Positions 7,184 to 11,509 of a stretch of 11,509 nucleotides of DNA are shown in pieces. Position numbers and translations under genes: made by a program. The notes beneath the pieces are model-generated. The model saw only the letters and a list, made by a program, of their open reading frames with translations, had not been told where the DNA came from and ran no database searches. This DNA comes from an uncultured Planctomycetaceae bacterium (GTDB lineage Bacteria; Planctomycetota; Planctomycetia; Pirellulales; UBA1268). Each line of letters begins with the position of its first letter. Position 1 is the first letter of the stretch. The stretch lies in assembly GCA_937926325.1 (NCBI GenBank), contig CALAZQ010000271.1, positions 1 to 11,509 on the forward strand, in the 5' to 3' direction.

Positions 7184-7546
7184 ATGGCGTGCCTTGCCGA
7201 ACTCGGCTTCCATGCTCAGGGCGACCGCCCGCCAGCGGCAGCTGAAGTGGTGCTGGCGGCCCAGTTGCGGCTGCGGTACTGGCGGCGGCAGCTGCCCTGT
7301 GGCCGGCTGGGAATCACGGATGAACCGGACATGAGCGGTGACTTTGTCGGCGTTCGCGCTGGTGATCTTCCAGCGGGTCGTCGGGGGGGCGATGCGGGGG
7401 CAGCGTCTCAGCCGATCGCCGCCCGGGAGGCCGCGGCTTCAGCCGAGGCATTTGTCCGCCAGCGAATCCGGTCGATCAAATCTGCTCGCGACTGCCTGCT
7501 GGCCTGTAACCGTGAAGGGCTGACAGCGGCGACAGCCGAGCGGTAA
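7184..7546 (+). CDS. Small orphan protein upstream of the kinase
   Basis: A 120-residue product that I do not recognise. ATG at 7184 has GGGAG (7173-7177) 6 bases upstream; in-frame GTG codons at 7160 and 7181 and an ATG at 7079 are alternatives. The sequence has an amphipathic, Arg-rich N-terminal half (AAQLRLRYWRRQLPCG, 25-40), a Gly/Ala/Asp-rich middle (about 56-75) and a helical C-terminus (VRQRIRSIKSARDCLLACNR, 91-110). There is no signal peptide, no membrane segment and no HxxxCxxC zinc anti-sigma motif. The third codon positions are GC-rich like those of its neighbours, which supports coding. It ends 50 bases before the kinase start, so it is probably in the same transcript. A role as adaptor or target of the kinase or sigma factor is a guess from position only; it may also be a non-coding leader. 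Confidence 0.5.
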   Translation: MACLAELGFHAQGDRPPAAAEVVLAAQLRLRYWRRQLPCGRLGITDEPDMSGDFVGVRAGDLPAGRRGGDAGAASQPIAAREAAASAEAFVRQRIRSIKSARDCLLACNREGLTAATAER

Positions 7547-7588
7547 AAGCTGCCGAACGGTCGCCTTCGCCTTGGCCGAACGGTAAAA
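7535..7588 (+). repeat. Three direct repeats GCC-GAR-CGGT before the kinase
   Basis: GCCGAGCGGTAAAA (from 7535, including the TAA of the small ORF), GCCGAACGGT (7552-7561) and GCCGAACGGTAAAA (from 7575) are near-identical 10-14 base units starting 17 and 23 bases apart, directly before the kinase ATG at 7597. They could be protein binding sites, a translational control element or the trace of a small duplication. The repeats are seen; any function is inference. Confidence 0.5.
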
Positions 7589-7590
7589 AA

Positions 7591-7596
7591 GGGGGT
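7591..7596 (+). promoter_or_regulatory. G-rich stretch before the kinase start
   Basis: AAAAAAGGGGGT runs directly into the ATG at 7597. The G-run could pair with anti-Shine-Dalgarno but is only one base from the ATG, closer than usual, so initiation may be weak or use another mode. Confidence 0.3.
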
Positions 7597-10500
7597 ATGA
7601 ATCACCCTCGTGAGACGGTCGCCGCTCGGGACAGTGAGCGGTTGACGGGCAACGACGAGACCTTCGGTTTCACCACCGTCGCCGGCACGGTGACGGCAGG
7701 TTCAAGCGGCGGGCTGCCGGCGGGGACCGACCTGGGCGGGGTGACAATCTTGCGGCTGCTGGGTAGCGGCGGCATGGGACAGGTCTATGAGGCCCGCCAG
7801 CATGCGCCGCCACGGACGGTCGCGGTCAAGATGATGCGGGCTGAAGCGGCCGAACTTTGGCATCGCCGCCTCGACGACGAGGCCGAGTTGCTCGGGCAGC
7901 TCGACCATCCGCACATTGCCCGGGTCTACATGGTCGGACGGCGAAGGGTGGTGGGGCAGGACGTTCCCTGGCTCATGATGGAGCTCGTCCAGGGTGGGCG
8001 TTCCGTCACCGCGTGGGCCCGCATGGGTCGCCTCGGGGTGGCAGAGCGAGTGGCCCTGATGCAGGACGCTGCAACCGCCTTGGCGGCAGCTCATGCCAAG
8101 GGAGTGCTCCACCTCGATGTCAAGCCGTCCAATATCCTCGTTGACCAGCACGGTCTGCTCAAGCTGATCGACTTCGGTATCGGCCGTCGCTATGACCCGC
8201 GAAACCGCGACCGTTCGCGGGCGGTCGGGCGAATCACCGGCACGCCGGGGGCGATGAGCCCGGAGCAACTGGCGGGACGCGATGATCTGCTCGATGCCCG
8301 CAGTGATGTCTACTCTCTGGGGCTGGTTCTGTTCGAGCTGGTCGTTGGCCGGCCACCGGCCGGCCAACCCGAAACGCCGGCGGCAGCCGCGGCGTTGCTT
8401 GCTGGTGCCAGCGAGTTTCGGCCACCTGCCGGTGCGGTGATAGCCGCTGCCCGGGCCGCCGGCTGCTCGCAGTTCGCGGCGGCGGATCTTGCCGCGATCG
8501 TCGGCCGCTGCCTTGCGGTCAATCCCGCGGACCGGTTCGCAACGGCCTGGGAGCTTGCTGAGGAGCTGGGCCGTTGGCGATCCCGCCGGCTGCTACGGTG
8601 CCGGCGACCGGGGCTGGCGGAGCGACTCTGCCGCTGGGCTGGGCGGCATCCGGCAGTTGCCAGTCTGTCGGCGCTGTTGCTGGTCACGGCGGTCACGGCG
8701 GTCACCCTGATCGGTCGCTTTGCCGTGGAAAACAGCCGGGAACGAAACCGGGCTGAGCGGGCCGCCGACACGGCCCGCGTCAGTCTGGCCGGGGCACTGC
8801 TGCGGCAGGCGGTGGCGGCAGGCCAGCAGCATGAGCCCGCGACCGTCAGTCGGCTGCTGGCTGACCGTCAGGCCACGTTGGCGGCGGTCTCGCTGCCGCC
8901 CGGTCCGGGCCTGCTGCCGGCCGGTGATGGTCTGGCGGTCCGCTGTTTACGGGCGGGACTCGATGAAGCGGTGGCATTCTGGGCCAACCCGCAGGGGGCC
9001 GTGACGGCGGTCGCCATCGCGGCCGGCGGCAGCCGGGCGGTTGTCGGTGATGCCGCCGGCAACGTCACGGTGTTCGCGCTGAGCGGTGCCGGGCTTGAGC
9101 CGCTGGGGACAGCCGGTCTGCCGGGGGGCCGCATCTGGGCCGCGGCGGTCTCTCGAACCGGCAACCGGGCAGCTGTTGCAGGAGATGCCGGCACGATCAT
9201 GCTGATTGACCCTGAGCAGCCGAACCAAGCCGTGAACCTCGAAGGGAGTTCTGCGAGAATCTACGGGCTCGCCTTCCTGCCGAGCGGCGACCGGCTTGTC
9301 AGCGCCGGCCGGGACGGCGTTGTGCGACTCTGGGAGGTTCAGACACATGAACTGATTCGCTCCTACGGTTCCGGTGGGACCAGTGTCTACGGCCTGGCGG
9401 TTTCTCCCGATGGCAGGACCGTCGCGGCTGCCCGGCGTGATGGGAGCGTGCAGCTTTGGGACATCGCCACGGGTGAACCAGCCGGTGCGTTGACCGGCCA
9501 TCGGGGGCGGGTCTTTTCCGTCACGTTTGCCCCCGACGGCCAGCTCATGGCGTCGGCCTCGGAGGATCAGACCGTCAGGCTGTGGGAGTTGGCCTCGCTA
9601 CGTGAGCGGCGTCGGCTCGATCATCCGGTGCGGGTGAATGCGGTGCGATTTGTTGGCGATGACCGCGTGGTGACAGCCAGCGGTGACCGCTTCCTGCGGT
9701 GCTGGCAGGTGACCGGCCAGCAGCCACCACGGGAGCTTGCCGGCCATGCCGACGGTATCTGGGCGGTTGCCGCGTCCGAGAGCGGGGACGCAATCCTGAC
9801 CGCGTCGGCAGACGGGACGCTGCGGCGTTGGACCGGCGCAGGTGATCCCCAGCCGCGGTTCTCACTGGCGGCACCGGTGAAGTGCCTGGCCCACGCGGGG
9901 GCAGGCCAACAGCTCGCGGTCGGAACGACCGCGGGGACGGTGTCAGTCTGGGGCTCCGCCACAGGCAGCCGGCTGGCCAGGGTCGAACCCGCTGCCGGCC
10001 CGATCAATGGCCTCTGCTGGCTCCCCGGCTCAGGCGAGCTGTTGGTGGCCGCCGGCGATGGATTTGTTGGCCGGTATCGGCTGGCCATTGATGATGCAGC
10101 CGATGCCGCTGCCTATCGGCTGCAGCTGGTGGGCAGCCTCTCCGGCCATCGCCGCCGGGTCTTTGCGGTGGCGGCAACTACGGACGGAGCCAGCCTTGCC
10201 ACTGCCGGCGAGGATAAGACCGTCAGACTCTGGACAGCAGAGGGTGAGCCTCGGGGCCTGCTCAAACACCCCGGCCGGGTGTTTTCAGTTGCCTTTGATC
10301 CTTCCGGTCTGGAGCTGTTGGCCACCGGCTGTGAGGATGGCTTGGTCCGCATCTTCACCTCTGAGGGGCAGGAATGCTGCCGGGCTCCGGGCCATCGTGG
10401 GCAGGTCAACAGCGTCTGCTGGAATGCGCTGCCGACACGGGGCTGGGACATCGCCTCGGCTGGAGCCGATGGTCACGCGCAACTCTGGCGGCTGGACGGA

Positions 10501-10806
10501 CGGGAAGGCCAAGAACCGCGCAGCCTCCACCGTGTCAGGACACTGACCGGCGCGGCGGGCAAAATCTGGCAGATTGCCGCCAGCCGTGACGAACCACTGT
10601 TGGTCGCCGCCACCGATGCCGGTGAGGTGATCCTTTGGGACACGCACGAGCCGTCGCCGCTGCAGGTGCTTGCCGGGCATCGAGAGGCGGCCTGGGCGGT
10701 CGCCCTCGGCCCGGCTGAACGGCGGCTTTTCAGTGGCGGCTGGGACCGGGCCGTGCGGCTCTGGGGCGTCTCGGCCCACGACTGGGCCCAGCGGCTCGCC
10801 GACTGA
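7597..10806 (+). CDS. Membrane-anchored Ser/Thr protein kinase with 14 WD40 repeats
   Basis: A 1069-residue signalling protein. The N-terminal PknB-like kinase domain (about 49-325) has the glycine loop GSGGMGQV (56-63), VAVK with K78, the helix C Glu (E95), the catalytic loop HLDVKPSN (H172, D174, K176, N179), DFG (192-194), SPEQ, and DARSDVYSLG. HLD replaces the usual HRD, so it is a non-RD kinase; the other catalytic residues are intact and activity is expected. A single hydrophobic helix (353-373) follows a basic segment, placing the kinase in the cytoplasm and the C-terminus on the other side of the membrane. An Arg/Ala-rich helical linker (about 374-465) leads to WD40 repeats from about 469 to 1065. 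I count 14 units, ending in VRLWEV, VQLWDI, VRLWEL, VRLWTA, VILWDT, VRLWGV and similar, enough for two seven-bladed propellers. It lies 50 bases after a small ORF and is divergent from an ECF sigma gene, a common planctomycete pairing. The ligand of the WD40 part and the kinase substrate are unknown. Confidence 0.93.
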   Translation: MNHPRETVAARDSERLTGNDETFGFTTVAGTVTAGSSGGLPAGTDLGGVTILRLLGSGGMGQVYEARQHAPPRTVAVKMMRAEAAELWHRRLDDEAELLGQLDHPHIARVYMVGRRRVVGQDVPWLMMELVQGGRSVTAWARMGRLGVAERVALMQDAATALAAAHAKGVLHLDVKPSNILVDQHGLLKLIDFGIGRRYDPRNRDRSRAVGRITGTPGAMSPEQLAGRDDLLDARSDVYSLGLVLFELVVGRPPAGQPETPAAAAALLAGASEFRPPAGAVIAAARAAGCSQFAAADLAAIVGRCLAVNPADRFATAWELAEELGRWRSRRLLRCRRPGLAERLCRWAGRHPAVASLSALLLVTAVTAVTLIGRFAVENSRERNRAERAADTARVSLAGALLRQAVAAGQQHEPATVSRLLADRQATLAAVSLPPGPGLLPAGDGLAVRCLRAGLDEAVAFWANPQGAVTAVAIAAGGSRAVVGDAAGNVTVFALSGAGLEPLGTAGLPGGRIWAAAVSRTGNRAAVAGDAGTIMLIDPEQPNQAVNLEGSSARIYGLAFLPSGDRLVSAGRDGVVRLWEVQTHELIRSYGSGGTSVYGLAVSPDGRTVAAARRDGSVQLWDIATGEPAGALTGHRGRVFSVTFAPDGQLMASASEDQTVRLWELASLRERRRLDHPVRVNAVRFVGDDRVVTASGDRFLRCWQVTGQQPPRELAGHADGIWAVAASESGDAILTASADGTLRRWTGAGDPQPRFSLAAPVKCLAHAGAGQQLAVGTTAGTVSVWGSATGSRLARVEPAAGPINGLCWLPGSGELLVAAGDGFVGRYRLAIDDAADAAAYRLQLVGSLSGHRRRVFAVAATTDGASLATAGEDKTVRLWTAEGEPRGLLKHPGRVFSVAFDPSGLELLATGCEDGLVRIFTSEGQECCRAPGHRGQVNSVCWNALPTRGWDIASAGADGHAQLWRLDGREGQEPRSLHRVRTLTGAAGKIWQIAASRDEPLLVAATDAGEVILWDTHEPSPLQVLAGHREAAWAVALGPAERRLFSGGWDRAVRLWGVSAHDWAQRLAD
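8682..8706 (+). repeat. 9-bp tandem repeat inside the kinase membrane helix
   Basis: GGTCACGGC is present twice in tandem (8682-8690, 8691-8699) followed by a partial third copy GGTCACC (8700-8706). It encodes VTAVTAVT in the transmembrane segment. In-frame slippage here would lengthen or shorten the helix by three residues per unit without breaking the frame. Confidence 0.6.
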
Positions 10807-10812
10807 TGGTCG

Positions 10813-10846
10813 CCGGCGAGCAGAACGGTTGGCTGGCAGTCGCCGG
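10813..10846. terminator. Inverted repeat between convergent kinase and ldh genes
   Basis: CCGGCGA (10813-10819) and TCGCCGG (10840-10846) form a 7-bp stem with a 20-base loop in the 43-base gap between the kinase stop (10804-10806) and the ldh stop (10850-10852). The position fits a shared 3'-end hairpin. The long loop and the missing T-run make it weak. Confidence 0.3.
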
Positions 10847-10849
10847 GCC

Positions 10850-11509
10850 TTATGAAGCGGCGAGCACCTGGCCCAGGGTTTCTTGCAGCACGCTGCCGGA
10901 CCGCTTGAGGGCCTGAACCTCCTTGGGCCAGAGCTCGACTTCGAGGGTCTGCTCGGCACCGCTGCGGCCGACCACCGTCGGCACCGACAGGGCAACGTCG
11001 CGGAGGCCGTAGCAGCCCCGCTGCACGGTCGAGACCGGCAGAATCCGCTTGCTGTCCAGCGCGATCGCGTGGATCACCTCGGCAATCGAGACCCCGACAG
11101 CAAAGCCGGCACCGGTCTTTTTCTTGATCATCTCTGCGCCCGAGGTCTTGGCCCGGGTGAAGGTGTCCTGCCCAAGCTTGGTGGTAAAGCCCGGGTATTT
11201 TTCCAGCGGCAGGCCGCCGATGCTGGCACTCGACCAGATCGGCACCATGCTGTCGCCGTGCTCGCCGAGAATGACCGCCGAGACCTGCGTGGCCGGAGCC
11301 TTGAGGTTCAGGGCCAGCAGACTGCGGAACCGCAGCGTGTCGAGCAGCGTGCCCAGACCGATCACCCGGCCCGGCGGCAGGCCCAGTTCCTGTTCGGCCA
11401 GATAGGTGAGGATGTCGACAGGGTTGCTCACCACCAGCACCGTGGCGTCGGCTTTGTGGCCGGCTGACTTGATTGACTCAAGAATCGATTTGAACAGCAC
11501 GACGTTGCG
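10850..11509 (-). CDS. ldh: L-lactate dehydrogenase, N-terminus beyond the window
   Basis: The 220 C-terminal residues of an NAD-dependent L-lactate/malate dehydrogenase family enzyme that interconverts pyruvate and L-lactate in the cytoplasm. Visible landmarks, in order, are RNV at the window edge (the conserved helix before the active site), VSNPVDILTY (typical of LDH; malate dehydrogenases of this fold usually have TNPVD), GLGTLLDTLRFR with the catalytic Asp and the substrate-binding Arg, and GEHGDS with the catalytic His. The C-terminal half (KTGAGFAVGVSIAEVIHAI, PVSTVQRGCYGL) fits. The frame stays open to base 11509, so the GTG at 11498-11500 is an internal Val, not the start. The missing part, about 90 residues, holds the GxGxxG NAD site and the residue-102 position that best separates LDH from MDH, so a malate dehydrogenase is not fully excluded. 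Confidence 0.85.
   Translation of the reverse strand, partial: RNVVLFKSILESIKSAGHKADATVLVVSNPVDILTYLAEQELGLPPGRVIGLGTLLDTLRFRSLLALNLKAPATQVSAVILGEHGDSMVPIWSSASIGGLPLEKYPGFTTKLGQDTFTRAKTSGAEMIKKKTGAGFAVGVSIAEVIHAIALDSKRILPVSTVQRGCYGLRDVALSVPTVVGRSGAEQTLEVELWPKEVQALKRSGSVLQETLGQVLAAS

Noticed and set aside
7702..8367. 221-codon minus-strand open frame within the kinase domain
   Set aside because: It is fully antisense to conserved kinase motifs and carries no motif of its own.
9001..10800. Repeat array resembling a CRISPR or tandem-repeat locus
   Set aside because: The periodicity is at protein level only (WD40 units of about 40 residues); the DNA units are diverged and lie within one reading frame.
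11498..11500. GTG as the start of a short ldh gene
   Set aside because: The frame continues to the window edge with the conserved RNV residues, so the gene simply extends beyond the window.

Overview
The window most likely comes from a high-GC member of the Planctomycetota (Pirellulales-like). The grounds are gene content only: a Ser/Thr kinase fused through one membrane helix to WD40 repeats, a kinase-linked ECF sigma factor of the planctomycete type, a secreted protein ending in a DUF1080 (3-keto-disaccharide hydrolase) domain, and few strong Shine-Dalgarno sites. I cannot name a species from the sequence.

Layout from left to right: (1) 1-105, the left edge, with a short hairpin and an uninformative open frame. 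(2) On the minus strand, a ComM/YifB-type AAA+ protein (977-2575) followed by a PAP2-family membrane phosphatase (106-864). (3) Divergent from comM, on the plus strand, a secreted S46-type dipeptidyl-peptidase carrying a C-terminal DUF1080 domain (2788-5505). It is coupled through an 8-base overlap to a 228-residue protein (5498-6184) that looks like an HD-domain protein that has lost all its metal ligands. (4) A minus-strand ECF sigma factor (6221-6835), facing the previous gene tail to tail across a GC-rich hairpin. (5) A roughly 350-base divergent intergenic region. (6) On the plus strand, an orphan 120-residue ORF (7184-7546) and a 1069-residue membrane-anchored kinase (7597-10806) with 14 countable WD40 repeats, enough for two seven-bladed propellers. 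(7) On the minus strand, the 3' two-thirds of an L-lactate dehydrogenase gene (10850 to beyond the right edge).

The most system-like part is 6221-10806. A cytoplasmic sigma factor, a small unrecognised protein and a membrane kinase with a large WD40 sensor or scaffold share one divergent control region. Planctomycete ECF sigma factors encoded beside Ser/Thr kinases are a known pattern, so the pairing is not new. The small protein, the HLD (non-RD) catalytic loop and the three short direct repeats just before the kinase are the parts I cannot explain. The second interesting unit is the peptidase-DUF1080 fusion translationally coupled to a probable HD pseudoenzyme. The remaining genes (comM, PAP2, ldh) look like ordinary chromosomal genes. 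I saw no transposase, CRISPR array, tRNA or rRNA.
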